A stretch of DNA of 64,000 nucleotides from Pelagadaptatus sp034112445 (GCA_034112445.1 JAWUVI010000001.1:59800-123799), one strand, 5' to 3'. Positions 26,367 to 35,928 are shown, counted from the first letter of the stretch. Translations and numbers: made by a program. Notes: generated by a model not told the origin, from the letters alone.

Positions 26367-27503
26367 TTAATCTCGCACGTCAAAATAGGCCTGCTCTGAC
26401 ACGCGGTGATAATCTCGAGCTCCTGTTTGAAACTCTTTATAGGAAGTGTATACCTTGCGGAAGTCGTCATCCTTTTCTGCTTCTTCTGCGTATATTTCTT
26501 CTGAAATGGATTTTAATTTTGCCAAAACTTCGTCAGGTAATCTTTTAACTTGAACGCCGTGCTTCTCTTTTAGCTCTTTTAATGCCGCATTGTTGCGCCC
26601 CGTATATTCATCGAGCATATCTTGATTTGCTGTACGTGCGGCCGCTTTGACCATAGCTTGGATATCTTTTGGTAATGCGTCATAAGCCTGCTGATTAATA
26701 ATAATTTCTAATGTTGGACCTGGTTCATGCCAGCCCGGATAGTAGTAGTATTTCGCTACCTGATAAAAACCAAACGCTAGATCATTATAAGGTCCTACCC
26801 ACTCAGTCGCATCTATCACGCCTGTTTGTAGAGCGGTGTATAACTCGCCGCCAGGGATATTAATCGATGATCCTCCAGCACGATTTAATACTTCACCCCC
26901 CAATCCAGGTATTCTCATTTTTAAGCCTTTGAGGTCGGCTAGCGTATTAATTTCTTTGTTAAACCAACCAGCCATTTGCACACCGGTATTACCACCAGCA
27001 AAAGGAATCAGATTAAAAGGGCGGTATAAATCACGCCATAACTCCATCCCTCCACCATAATAGAGCCAGCCATTCATCTCTTGAGCATTCATACCGAAGG
27101 GCACCGACGTGAAAAATTGTGATGCCGGCATTTTTCCCTTCCAATAATACGCAGCTCCATGTCCTGCCTCGACACTACCAGACGACACAGCATCAAACAC
27201 GCCTAGAGCAGGAACCAATTCTCCCGCGCCATAGACTTTTATTTTGAAACGTCCGTCGGTCATTTCGTGCATATATTTTGCGAAATTATTGGCCGCTGAG
27301 CCTAAGCCTGGAAAGTTTTTTGGCCAGGTAGTTACCATTTTCCACTCATAGGTTACCTGACTATTATCGGATATTTTATCTCCCGAGATCGTGGGGGTAA
27401 TCTCACCTGATTTTAAAACCAACAGCCAGAACAGGCACACCGTTAATAATAATAACCCTAAAATAATAACCGGCTGCCAACTTCTTTTTTGTTGTGTTTG
27501 CAT
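26367..27503 (-). CDS. TRAP transporter substrate-binding protein (DctP family, TakP-like)
   Basis: Extracytoplasmic receptor for the neighbouring DctQM. The 378 residues start with one hydrophobic helix (about 12-31) without an obvious cleavage or lipobox motif, so the protein may stay anchored in the membrane. The body has MVTTWPKNFPGLGSAANNFA, LKGLKMRIPGLGGEV with the binding arginine, and GVIDATEWVGPYNDLAFGFY followed by YYYPGWHEPGPTLE. The last two blocks resemble the 2-oxoacid-binding TakP group, suggesting an organic acid ligand. Unusually, it lies convergent to dctQM, 39 bases from the dctM stop, and needs its own promoter. Confidence 0.9.
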   Translation of the reverse strand: MQTQQKRSWQPVIILGLLLLTVCLFWLLVLKSGEITPTISGDKISDNSQVTYEWKMVTTWPKNFPGLGSAANNFAKYMHEMTDGRFKIKVYGAGELVPALGVFDAVSSGSVEAGHGAAYYWKGKMPASQFFTSVPFGMNAQEMNGWLYYGGGMELWRDLYRPFNLIPFAGGNTGVQMAGWFNKEINTLADLKGLKMRIPGLGGEVLNRAGGSSINIPGGELYTALQTGVIDATEWVGPYNDLAFGFYQVAKYYYYPGWHEPGPTLEIIINQQAYDALPKDIQAMVKAAARTANQDMLDEYTGRNNAALKELKEKHGVQVKRLPDEVLAKLKSISEEIYAEEAEKDDDFRKVYTSYKEFQTGARDYHRVSEQAYFDVRD

Positions 27504-27517
27504 AATCGTCTTCGCTT

Positions 27518-29686
27518 TTATTTATTACAGGCTTCAAGTTTGGCAAATTTTAATACCAGCCATTTCTTTCCTTCAGAATCAAAGTTCACCTGTACACGAG
27601 CACTACTACCGTCGCCTTCAAAATGTAAAACCTTCCCCTCACCAAACATGGGGTGGGTAACGCGCTGTCCCAAATAAAACCCTGTGTTTTCGCCATCATC
27701 ACTTAACCGTAATGGCTTTTTTCTCTCAAAGCTTACAGGTCTTGTCACTGTGTTTTTAATTCTGACTTCATTCAACAACTCTGGAGGAATTTCTTTAATA
27801 AATCTCGACACACTGTTGTAGCTTTCACTGCCATAAATCCGGCGACTTTCTGCATAGGTAATAACCAATTCTTGCATGGCTCTCGTGATACCGACATAAC
27901 AAAGCCGCCTCTCTTCTTGAAGCTGGCTTGAATCTTCTAAAGATCTTTTATGTGGGAATAAGTTTTCTTCTGCTCCAGCTAAAAAGACCAATGGAAATTC
28001 TAAGCCTTTTGCCGAATGCAATGTCATGAGCTGTACTGCATCATCAAATTCATCCGCTTGTGCTTCTCCAGCATCTAAGGCGGCCGAATCTAAAAAGGTC
28101 ATTAATGGTAACTCGTCTTCTACCGTTTCAAAATGACGACCAGCATTCTCAAGCTCACTGAGGTTTTCAATTCTGGTTAAACCTTTTTCCCCTTTTTCTG
28201 CTTTATGAAATTCATATAAGCCACTGTGATGTACCGCATAACTCATTAAGTCTGGTAGTTCTTTTTGTTCCACTTCCAAAGACATTTCATTAATTAGATT
28301 TTGAAACTCATTCAAGGCGCTACACGCTCTTGCTGACAAAGACTTATTAGCCACTACGTGCTGGGTTGCTTGCCACATTGAATAGCCTTGTTCACGAGCA
28401 AATAATCTAACACCGTCAATTGTCTTATTACCAATTCCTCTGGTGGGAGTGTTAATGACACGCTCAAATGCGGCATCATCATTAACATTAACCATCAAGC
28501 GTAAATAAGCCAGTGCATTACGAATTTCCATACGTTCATAAAATCGTTGCCCACCATAGATTCGATAAGGAATATTTTCACGCAACAACGCTTCTTCTAA
28601 AATACGAGATTGAGCATTGGAGCGATATAGTATTGCGCATGAACTTCTATCCCCACCATCTTTAACCCAAGCTTGTATTTTATCTGCAATAAAACGCGCT
28701 TCATCTTGTTCGTTAAAAGCTGCGTATAACGCTATGGGTTTACCTGCTGCTCCATCTGTCCATAACTTTTTCCCAAGACGGTCGGTATTATTATCAATAA
28801 CAGCGTTTGCGGCTCTAAGGATCGTTTCTGTTGAACGGTAGTTTTGCTCTAATTTCACAACGCCAACATCAGTAAAATCTTTTTCAAATCTCTGAATATT
28901 TTCGATTTTCGCGCCACGCCAACCATAAATTGATTGATCGTCATCACCGACAGCTGTGAGCTTACATTGATTACCAGCCAGAACCCTTAACCATGCATAT
29001 TGTATGGTGTTTGTATCTTGAAATTCATCGACCAAAATAAAGGGAAACCGATTTTGGTAGTGGGCTAATAGGGTTGGATTTTTTAACCAGAGCTCATGCG
29101 AGCGTAATAGTAACTCACCAAAATCAACCATGCCGCCACGTTTACAAGCTGATTCATATTCGCGGTATACTTTCGCCATAGTGGTAACAAACGGATCACC
29201 ATTCGCCTGTATATATTCAGGTCTTATACCTTCATCTTTTTGGGCATTAATAAACCATTGGGTCTGCCGAGCTGGCCATTTTTTTTCATCTAAATTTAGT
29301 GCTAACGACACACGCTTGATTAGTCGTAGCTGATCATCACTGTCTAATATTTGAAAATTTTTGGGTAACTCGGCTTCTTGCCAATGTGCCTTTAATAGTC
29401 GGTGGGCTATACCATGAAAAGTTCCGACCCACATACCACGCGGATTAACACCCAGCAGCTCTTCAATACGGCCACGCATTTCTTTAGCCGCTTTGTTGGT
29501 AAACGTAACAGCCAAAAGAGAATAGGGGGATATATTTTCTACTTGTATTAGCCAGGCTATCCGATGAACTAGTACTCGGGTTTTCCCACTACCAGCACCA
29601 GCAAGTATTAATTGATTGCTGGCTGAACCAGACACAGCTTCACGCTGTGCATCATTCAAATTATCAAGAATTGATGATACATCCAT
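27518..29686 (-). CDS. uvrD: DNA helicase II UvrD
   Basis: 3'-5' superfamily 1 helicase acting in nucleotide excision and mismatch repair. From ATG 29686 the 722 residues begin MDVSSILDNLNDAQREAV, the usual UvrD N-terminus; the frame also has a TTG six bases earlier. Motif I LAGAGSGKTRVLVHR (Walker A about 30-36), motif II VDEFQDTN, DDDQSIYGWRGA, YRSTETIL, LMTLHSAKGLEFPLVF and YVGITRAM are all present. The C-terminal about 60 residues (GQRVTHPMFGEGKVLHFEG) form the Tudor-like domain typical of UvrD rather than Rep. It lies downstream of glmS, with 14 bases to dctP. Confidence 0.95.
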   Translation of the reverse strand: MDVSSILDNLNDAQREAVSGSASNQLILAGAGSGKTRVLVHRIAWLIQVENISPYSLLAVTFTNKAAKEMRGRIEELLGVNPRGMWVGTFHGIAHRLLKAHWQEAELPKNFQILDSDDQLRLIKRVSLALNLDEKKWPARQTQWFINAQKDEGIRPEYIQANGDPFVTTMAKVYREYESACKRGGMVDFGELLLRSHELWLKNPTLLAHYQNRFPFILVDEFQDTNTIQYAWLRVLAGNQCKLTAVGDDDQSIYGWRGAKIENIQRFEKDFTDVGVVKLEQNYRSTETILRAANAVIDNNTDRLGKKLWTDGAAGKPIALYAAFNEQDEARFIADKIQAWVKDGGDRSSCAILYRSNAQSRILEEALLRENIPYRIYGGQRFYERMEIRNALAYLRLMVNVNDDAAFERVINTPTRGIGNKTIDGVRLFAREQGYSMWQATQHVVANKSLSARACSALNEFQNLINEMSLEVEQKELPDLMSYAVHHSGLYEFHKAEKGEKGLTRIENLSELENAGRHFETVEDELPLMTFLDSAALDAGEAQADEFDDAVQLMTLHSAKGLEFPLVFLAGAEENLFPHKRSLEDSSQLQEERRLCYVGITRAMQELVITYAESRRIYGSESYNSVSRFIKEIPPELLNEVRIKNTVTRPVSFERKKPLRLSDDGENTGFYLGQRVTHPMFGEGKVLHFEGDGSSARVQVNFDSEGKKWLVLKFAKLEACNK

Positions 29687-29702
29687 TTTCAAAACCGAAA
29701 AT

Positions 29703-29718
29703 TATTTAACGTGAAACA
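29703..29718. promoter_or_regulatory. Possible degenerate parS site between glmS and uvrD
   Basis: The 16 bases TATTTAACGTGAAACA match the general parS consensus TGTTTCACGTGAAACA at 14 positions, with changes at positions 2 and 6 of the left arm. It lies in the 49-bp gap between glmS and uvrD. Binding is unproven. Confidence 0.3.
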
Positions 29719-29735
29719 AAGGTTGAATAGAGCCT

Positions 29736-31562
29736 CTATTCAACCGTAACCGATTTGGCCAAATTTCTTGGCTGATCAACATCGGTGCCTTTTAATACCG
29801 CAACATGATACGACAGTAATTGCAGGGGTAGAGTATAAATAATAGGAGCAATACTTAACGGTACGTGAGGAATGTTAATGATTGTGGCGTTTTCATCACT
29901 AACAAATCCTGAATCTTTATCCGCAAAAACAAACAGTTTGCCGCCTCTTGCCTGAACCTCTTCTAAATTCGATTTCAGTTTTTCTAATAACTCATTATTA
30001 GGCGCAACAGCAATGACAGGCATATCGCTATCCACTAATGCCAATGGTCCATGCTTCAACTCGCCCGCAGGGTAAGCTTCTGCGTGTATATAAGAGATTT
30101 CTTTTAACTTAAGGGCACCTTCTAACGCAATGGGATATTCCACACCACGCCCCAAAAACAACGCGTGGTGCTTTTCCGAAAAAGCTTCACTAATTTTTTC
30201 AATCTTACTGTCTAGTGCTAAAACTTGTTTACTTAATTCAGGCAATAAAACTAAGGCTTCAACGAGCTCTTGTTCTTTTTCGGCCGTCATGTTTTTGCGT
30301 CGACCTATGGCTATCACTAACAACTGCAAAGCAATTAATTGACTTGTAAAAGCTTTGGTTGACGCCACCCCTATTTCAACACCAGCCATAGTCATCAAAC
30401 TTAAATCTGATTCGCGCACCAAAGAACTGTTGGCTACATTACAAATACTTAAACTTGCTAGATAGCCGTCTTTTTTGCTATCGCGCAGTGCAGCCAATGT
30501 GTCGGCTGTTTCGCCTGACTGGGATATTGTTACAAACAAAGTATTAGGTGAAGCAACCGTTTTCCTATAACGAAACTCACTGGCTACCTCGATCGAGCAG
30601 GGGACACACGCCCAATCCTCAAACCAATACCGAGCCACCATTCCCGCATGATAACTGGTGCCACAAGCGATGATTTGAATCGCATCTACCTGATCAAAAA
30701 TATCTTTAGCTTGCGCCCCAAACGCAGCTTCTAAAATAGCCTTTTTACTGGTTCTTCCTTGTAAGGCGTTGGTAAACACAGTCGGCTGCTCATGAATTTC
30801 TTTCATCATGTAGTGTTTGTAATTACCTTTATCTGCTGTTTCTTGTTTATCCGTAAGTGCTGTTATTTTTCTTTCAACTATTTTATTTTCGGTGTCTGTA
30901 ATTACTATGCTGGTTTTAGTTATCTCAGCTAAATCACCTTCATCCAAGTAAATAAATCTATCTGTGACTTGACGTAATGCAAGCTGATCAGAAGCGATAA
31001 AGTTTTCTTCCATGCCGACACCGATTACTAGCGGGCTTCCACTTCTAGCGGCTATTATCTTTCCAACTTCCTTGGTGCTGCAGACCCCTAACGCGTAGGC
31101 ACCTTCAAATTGTTTTATAGCTTCAAATACTGCTTTTTTTAGATCACCAACGACAGAATAAATACTGTGTATTAGATGAGCTACAACCTCAGTATCGGTT
31201 TCTGATACAAAAATATAACCTTGGTCAATAAGCTGTTTTCTAAGTGGTTCGTGATTTTCAATAATGCCGTTGTGTACAACAGCGATATGATCTGAGCAGT
31301 GTGGGTGAGCGTTTACTTCTGATGGTTTGCCATGTGTTGCCCAGCGTGTATGCGCTATACCGACACAGCCTTTGACAGGTTTAAGTTTGATTTTTTCTTC
31401 AAGGCCGGCGACTTTACCATTCGCTTTACGGGTAATTATTTCACCACCATCCATGATGGCTAAGCCTGCCGAATCATAACCTCGGTATTCAAGTCGCTTT
31501 AAGCCCTCAACAAGAATACCAGTAACGTTCCTATCAGCTGTAGCACCCACTATTCCACACAT
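29736..31562 (-). CDS. glmS: Glutamine--fructose-6-phosphate aminotransferase
   Basis: Makes glucosamine-6-phosphate from fructose-6-phosphate and glutamine, the first step toward UDP-GlcNAc. The 608 residues are standard length. The N-terminal nucleophile is Cys2 in MCGIVGA; the glutaminase half also has RGYDSAG, HTRWATHG and HNGIIENH. The isomerase half has two SIS domains with CGTSYHAG, SQSGETADT and the C-terminal QLLSYHVAVLKGTDVDQPRNLAKSVTVE. It follows glmU by 25 bases on the same strand, coupling consecutive pathway steps. Confidence 0.97.
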   Translation of the reverse strand: MCGIVGATADRNVTGILVEGLKRLEYRGYDSAGLAIMDGGEIITRKANGKVAGLEEKIKLKPVKGCVGIAHTRWATHGKPSEVNAHPHCSDHIAVVHNGIIENHEPLRKQLIDQGYIFVSETDTEVVAHLIHSIYSVVGDLKKAVFEAIKQFEGAYALGVCSTKEVGKIIAARSGSPLVIGVGMEENFIASDQLALRQVTDRFIYLDEGDLAEITKTSIVITDTENKIVERKITALTDKQETADKGNYKHYMMKEIHEQPTVFTNALQGRTSKKAILEAAFGAQAKDIFDQVDAIQIIACGTSYHAGMVARYWFEDWACVPCSIEVASEFRYRKTVASPNTLFVTISQSGETADTLAALRDSKKDGYLASLSICNVANSSLVRESDLSLMTMAGVEIGVASTKAFTSQLIALQLLVIAIGRRKNMTAEKEQELVEALVLLPELSKQVLALDSKIEKISEAFSEKHHALFLGRGVEYPIALEGALKLKEISYIHAEAYPAGELKHGPLALVDSDMPVIAVAPNNELLEKLKSNLEEVQARGGKLFVFADKDSGFVSDENATIINIPHVPLSIAPIIYTLPLQLLSYHVAVLKGTDVDQPRNLAKSVTVE

Positions 31563-31587
31563 AATATATTCCGTTTTAAAGTAACAA

Positions 31588-32946
31588 TTATTTTTTTACA
31601 GGACGTTTCCAGTCACTCAAGTTTCTTTGTTTTGTTCGAGTGACGGCTAAATGTTCATCTGGAACGTCAGCAGTAACTGTCGATCCAGCACCAACCGTTG
31701 AGTTTTCACCAACCGTAACGGGTGCCACCAAACTACTATTAGATCCAATAAAGGCGCCGTCTTTAATCTGTGTTTTAAATTTGTTTACTCCATCATAATT
31801 ACAGGTGATTGTACCCGCTCCGATATTGACCCCATCACCAATTTCAGCATCACCGACATACGTCAAATGGTTTACTTTGCTACCTATACCAATATTTGTT
31901 TTTTTTGTTTCGACGAAATTACCTAACTTGGCATTTTTTGCCATTACTGTTCCTGGTCTTACTCTAGCAAATGGGCCAATATCACACAGTTCACCGATAA
32001 TAGCGCCGTCTAGCATACTGTTGGCTTTAACTTCTGTTCCGTAACCTAGCGTTGTATTTTTAATAATGCAATTTGCACCAATTTTTACATTGTCGCCCAG
32101 TACTACCTCACCTTCAAATATACAATTCACATCAATAATAACGTCAGAACCTACTGATATATTACCTCTGCAATCAAATCGATTGGGGTCTAATAAAGTA
32201 ACCCCATCAAGCATCAAGTTCTTAGCTATATTCACTTGGTGATAACGCTCAAGTTGTGCTTGTTGTTGGCGATTATTAACACCCAGTACTTCATCTTCGC
32301 AGGCAGCGGTTTGAGTATTGATTTTTTTACCTTGGCTTTGTGCTATCTCTATCAAATCTGTTAAGTAATATTCCTTTTGAGCGTTTTCATTACTCAACAT
32401 TGGCAGCCAATTAATTAAATGCTTACCCTTTAGGGCCATTACACCTGTATTGCCTTCAGTGATGTTCTTTTGTTCTGCGCTAGCATCCTTTTCTTCAACA
32501 ATCGCACAAACGTTTAAATCTTTATCGCGAATGATCCGTCCATAGCCTTGAGGGCTTTCTAGTTCTACCGTTAACAAGCCGATAGCATCGTCATTAACCC
32601 CAGCAATTAAATCTTCTAATGTCCCTTTTTCTATCAAGGGTACATCACCGTATAAAATTAACGTTGTGGCTTCAGAGCGAATATAAGGCATCGCTTGCTG
32701 AACTGCATGTCCTGTACCCAACTGCTCTTGCTGCTGAATAAATCTTACATCTGTAGCAGAAAACATATCAGTAACAGATTGTGCACCATGCCCAATCACT
32801 ACATTTAAATATTCTGCATTAAGCTTTCTGGCTGTATCTAATACATGACCCAACATGGGCTTCCCCGCAATAGGGTGCAAAACCTTGGGTAAGGATGACT
32901 TCATGCGAGTACCTTTACCCGCTGCTAACACAATGATATCAAGCAT
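31588..32946 (-). CDS. glmU: Bifunctional UDP-GlcNAc pyrophosphorylase / GlcN-1-P acetyltransferase
   Basis: Acetylates glucosamine-1-phosphate and converts it to UDP-GlcNAc. From ATG 32946 the protein has 452 residues, the usual size. The uridyltransferase half shows LAAGKGTRMKSSLPKVLH near the N-terminus and LYGDVPL; the second half is a left-handed beta helix of hexapeptide repeats ending in GAGTITCNYDGVNK, SNSSLVAPV and WKRP. The frame is open to 33018, but those codons cross the terminator that closes the ATP synthase operon, so 32946 is preferred. It lies between atpC and glmS. Confidence 0.96.
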   Translation of the reverse strand: MLDIIVLAAGKGTRMKSSLPKVLHPIAGKPMLGHVLDTARKLNAEYLNVVIGHGAQSVTDMFSATDVRFIQQQEQLGTGHAVQQAMPYIRSEATTLILYGDVPLIEKGTLEDLIAGVNDDAIGLLTVELESPQGYGRIIRDKDLNVCAIVEEKDASAEQKNITEGNTGVMALKGKHLINWLPMLSNENAQKEYYLTDLIEIAQSQGKKINTQTAACEDEVLGVNNRQQQAQLERYHQVNIAKNLMLDGVTLLDPNRFDCRGNISVGSDVIIDVNCIFEGEVVLGDNVKIGANCIIKNTTLGYGTEVKANSMLDGAIIGELCDIGPFARVRPGTVMAKNAKLGNFVETKKTNIGIGSKVNHLTYVGDAEIGDGVNIGAGTITCNYDGVNKFKTQIKDGAFIGSNSSLVAPVTVGENSTVGAGSTVTADVPDEHLAVTRTKQRNLSDWKRPVKK

Positions 32947-33003
32947 GCTTTTCGCTCTTTCTAATAAATTATTACCCGGCTCTATCAATAGTAGTTCGCC
33001 AAT

Positions 33004-33034
33004 AAAAAAGGGTAGCAATAAGCTACCCTTTTTT
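33004..33034 (-). terminator. Intrinsic terminator after the ATP synthase operon
   Basis: A perfect stem pairs GGGTAGC (33010-33016) with GCTACCC (33022-33028) around a five-base loop, flanked by six A and six T, so it works in both directions. It lies 21 bases beyond the atpC stop and before glmU. Confidence 0.92.
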
Positions 33035-33054
33035 ATTATTCCAATTACTGCAGC

Positions 33055-33477
33055 TTAACGTAGTTTTTTACGTATAGCCTGTAATGTCCGTAATTGTGCT
33101 GCTGCTTCTGCTAGTTGAGTCGCCGCTCTTGAATAATCAAAATCACCACCCTGATTACTCAATGTTTGCTCAGCCTGCTTTTTAGCTTCCAATGCAGCAG
33201 CTTCATCCATATCACCAGCGCGTAACGCTGTGTCAGCCAACACACTCACGTGATAGGGCTGAACTTCTAAATAACCGCCAGAAACATAGAAAATCTCTTC
33301 TTCTCCGCCTTGTTTAATAATGCGGATTGGACCTGGTTGTAGCCCAGTAAGTAAAGGAGCATGACCATAGGCAACACCAACATCACCTTCAGAACCTGCA
33401 GCAATTACCATCTCAACCAAACCAGAGAATATTTCTTGCTCTGCGCTAACGATGTCACAGTGGACAGTCATAGCCAT
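33055..33477 (-). CDS. atpC: ATP synthase F1 epsilon subunit
   Basis: Central-stalk subunit that regulates rotary catalysis. From ATG 33477 (GAGGCG seven bases upstream) the 140 residues begin MAMTVHCDIVSAEQEIFSG, the pseudomonad-type N-terminus, with GHAPLLTGLQPGPIRI in the beta sandwich and an alpha-helical C-terminus ending LRTLQAIRKKLR. The frame reaches back to 33507, but that start would fall inside a strong hairpin. It is the last gene of the operon. Confidence 0.96.
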   Translation of the reverse strand: MAMTVHCDIVSAEQEIFSGLVEMVIAAGSEGDVGVAYGHAPLLTGLQPGPIRIIKQGGEEEIFYVSGGYLEVQPYHVSVLADTALRAGDMDEAAALEAKKQAEQTLSNQGGDFDYSRAATQLAEAAAQLRTLQAIRKKLR

Positions 33478-33496
33478 TTTCTTCGCCTCTTTCATT

Positions 33497-33522
33497 ACCG
33501 CAAGCATTGCTTGCGGTTTTTT
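33497..33522 (+). terminator. Strong hairpin between atpD and atpC, terminator-like on the plus strand
   Basis: ACCGCAAGC (33497-33505) and GCTTGCGGT (33509-33517) form a perfect nine-base stem with a three-base loop, followed by six T on the plus strand. The operon runs on the minus strand, where the stem is preceded by A residues and has no U run, so for the operon it is an internal hairpin 15-20 bases before the atpC ribosome site. Confidence 0.6.
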
Positions 33523-33543
33523 CTTTTAGCGATTCAGCCTTGA

Positions 33544-34941
33544 TTAAAGCTTTTTAGCTTTCTCAACAGCTTCTTCGATACCACCAACCATATAGAACGC
33601 TTGCTCTGGAAGGTCGTCATAGTCACCAGCTAAAATACCAGTAAAACCACTGATGGTGTCTTTTAGAGAAACATATTTACCTGGTGCGCCAGTAAAGACT
33701 TCTGCTACGTGGAAAGGCTGAGATAGGAAGCGCTCAATCTTACGTGCACGAGATACAGAAAGCTTATCTTCTTCAGATAATTCATCCATACCCAAGATAG
33801 CAATAATATCTTTCAATTCTTTATAACGCTGAAGAACTGTCTGAACACCACGAGCAATATTGTAATGCTCTTCACCAATGGTCAATGGATCTAACTGGCG
33901 TGAAGTCGAATCCAAAGGATCGATTGCAGGATAAATACCTTTTGCAGCAATATCACGACTCAGTACAACAGTTGAATCCAAGTGAGCAAACGTAGTTGCT
34001 GGCGATGGATCTGTTAAATCATCCGCTGGTACGTATACGGCTTGGATTGAAGTAATAGAACCTGTTTTGGTAGAGGTAATACGTTCTTGTAACACACCCA
34101 TTTCTTCAGCCAAAGTAGGCTGATAACCAACTGCAGAGGGCATCCGACCTAATAGTGCAGAAACTTCAGTACCCGCAAGAGTGTAACGGTAGATATTATC
34201 TACAAACAATAATACGTCTTTACCTTCGTCACGAAACTTCTCAGCCATGGTCAAACCGGTTAATGCTACACGCAAACGGTTTCCTGGAGGCTCATTCATT
34301 TGCCCGTAAACCATCGCAACCTTTGAATCGGAAGGAGTTTCAACATTTACAACACCAGCTTCCTGCATTTCGTAATAGAAATCGTTACCCTCACGAGTAC
34401 GCTCTCCAACACCAGCAAAAACAGAAAGACCCGAATGCTCGGTTGCAATATTGTTGATTAATTCCATCATGTTTACGGTTTTACCAACACCGGCACCACC
34501 AAACAGACCAACTTTACCACCCTTGGCAAAAGGACAAACCAAATCAATAACCTTGATACCGGTTTCCAGCAGCTCGTTTGAGGCAGCTAGTTGATCATAA
34601 GCAGGGGCTTTACGGTGAATAGAAGCACGTTCTTTCTCACCAATTGGACCACACTCATCGATAGGATTACCAAGAACATCCATAATACGACCTAATGTTT
34701 CAATACCAACCGGTACAGAAACAGGTGCATTACTGTTCTCAACAGTTAAACCGCGGCTTACACCATCGGAAGAACCCATGGCGATTGCTCGAACCATGCC
34801 ATCACCTAACTGCTGCTGAACCTCTAAGGTAAGACCTTTTTCAGGTACAATTAGTGCGTCATATACTTTAGGTACTGCGTCGCGTGGAAACTCAACGTCG
34901 ATAACGGCACCAATAATTTGTACGATACGTCCGCTACTCAT
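33544..34941 (-). CDS. atpD: ATP synthase F1 beta subunit
   Basis: Catalytic subunit of F1. The 465 residues contain the P-loop GGAGVGKTVNMMELI (around 150), the GERTREGNDFYYEM block, VALTGLTMAEKFRDEGKDVLLFVDNIYRYTLAG (seen as consecutive conserved pieces, with the Walker B aspartate), and DLTDPSPATTFAHLDSTVVLSR. The N-terminal GRIVQIIGAVIDVEFP is typical. It follows atpG by 55 bases. No missing catalytic residue is seen. Confidence 0.98.
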   Translation of the reverse strand: MSSGRIVQIIGAVIDVEFPRDAVPKVYDALIVPEKGLTLEVQQQLGDGMVRAIAMGSSDGVSRGLTVENSNAPVSVPVGIETLGRIMDVLGNPIDECGPIGEKERASIHRKAPAYDQLAASNELLETGIKVIDLVCPFAKGGKVGLFGGAGVGKTVNMMELINNIATEHSGLSVFAGVGERTREGNDFYYEMQEAGVVNVETPSDSKVAMVYGQMNEPPGNRLRVALTGLTMAEKFRDEGKDVLLFVDNIYRYTLAGTEVSALLGRMPSAVGYQPTLAEEMGVLQERITSTKTGSITSIQAVYVPADDLTDPSPATTFAHLDSTVVLSRDIAAKGIYPAIDPLDSTSRQLDPLTIGEEHYNIARGVQTVLQRYKELKDIIAILGMDELSEEDKLSVSRARKIERFLSQPFHVAEVFTGAPGKYVSLKDTISGFTGILAGDYDDLPEQAFYMVGGIEEAVEKAKKL

Positions 34942-34996
34942 TTTCGGATCCTCAATTACAAAGTTTAGAATTTAAATTCTTTTAGCTGCGCTTTAA

Positions 34997-35857
34997 TTAA
35001 ACGGCTGCAGCGCCACTAACAATCTCTGACAGCTCTTGCGTAATCGCAGCCTGTCGAGCTCTGTTATACACCATCTCTAGATCATCAATAATATCGCCAG
35101 CATTGTCTGTTGCATTTTTCATCGCCAACATACGAGCCGACATTTCACATGCACCATTTTCAACAACAGCTTGATAAACCTGAGATTCTATATAACGAGT
35201 CAGCAGGCCTTCCAATAATGCTTCCGCATCGGGCTCATATAAATAATCCCATACGTGTTGAAGTTTTTCATTATTGTCAGCTTCAAGAGGCAATACCTGC
35301 TGTACAGTTGGGCTTTGAGTCATTGTGTTAACAAACTCATTACCTGCAAGATATAGTTTGTCGATGGAACCTTCAGCATAACTGTCTAGCATGATTTTAA
35401 CGCTGCCAATTAAGTCAGCCACATTTGGCTTTTCGCCAATATCACGTACGGCGGCAACTATATTGCCACCATAGCTATTAAAAAATGCTGCCGCCTTCGC
35501 ACCAATAAGACAAAGATCAATTTCAACGCCTTTGTCGTTCCACTCTTTCATGGATTTTATTGTGCGTTTAAACAGGTTTACGTTTAAACCACCACACAAA
35601 CCACGATCAGTCGAAACCAGAATATAGCCAACGCGTTTTACTTCACGCTGCGCCATAAACATATGTTTATATTCTGGATTAGCGCTGGCGATATGGCCCA
35701 CAACAGAACGTATACGCTGTGCGTAGGGCTTACCCAGCTCCATACGTTCTTGGGCTTTACGCATTTTACTCGCCGCTACCATTTCCATGGCACTGGTGAT
35801 TTTTTGCGTATTTTTAATACTCGATATCTGAGTACGTATTTCTTTTCCGCCTGCCAT
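34997..35857 (-). CDS. atpG: ATP synthase F1 gamma subunit
   Basis: Rotating central stalk. The 286 residues begin MAGGKEIRTQISSIKNTQKI and AMEMVAASKMRKAQ, the N-terminal coiled-coil helix, and end with the matching helix MLAMKNATDNAGDIIDDLEMVYNRARQAAITQELSEIVSGAAA (seen in pieces). STDRGLCGGLNVNLFK marks the central domain. It lies 71 bases downstream of atpA. Confidence 0.97.
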   Translation of the reverse strand: MAGGKEIRTQISSIKNTQKITSAMEMVAASKMRKAQERMELGKPYAQRIRSVVGHIASANPEYKHMFMAQREVKRVGYILVSTDRGLCGGLNVNLFKRTIKSMKEWNDKGVEIDLCLIGAKAAAFFNSYGGNIVAAVRDIGEKPNVADLIGSVKIMLDSYAEGSIDKLYLAGNEFVNTMTQSPTVQQVLPLEADNNEKLQHVWDYLYEPDAEALLEGLLTRYIESQVYQAVVENGACEMSARMLAMKNATDNAGDIIDDLEMVYNRARQAAITQELSEIVSGAAAV

Positions 35858-35928
35858 TACCGGCCCCCAAAAAATTCAATTAAGTCTGTTTTACTGGGCA
35901 TGGAAATAACCATGCCCAACAATTTTAC

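Noticed and set aside
32947..33018. Longer glmU reading frame
   Set aside because: The extra codons cross the terminator of the atp operon and precede the conserved GlmU N-terminus.
34155..34457. 100-codon plus-strand open frame opposite atpD
   Set aside because: It is the shadow of a strongly conserved gene, with no ribosome site or recognisable protein.
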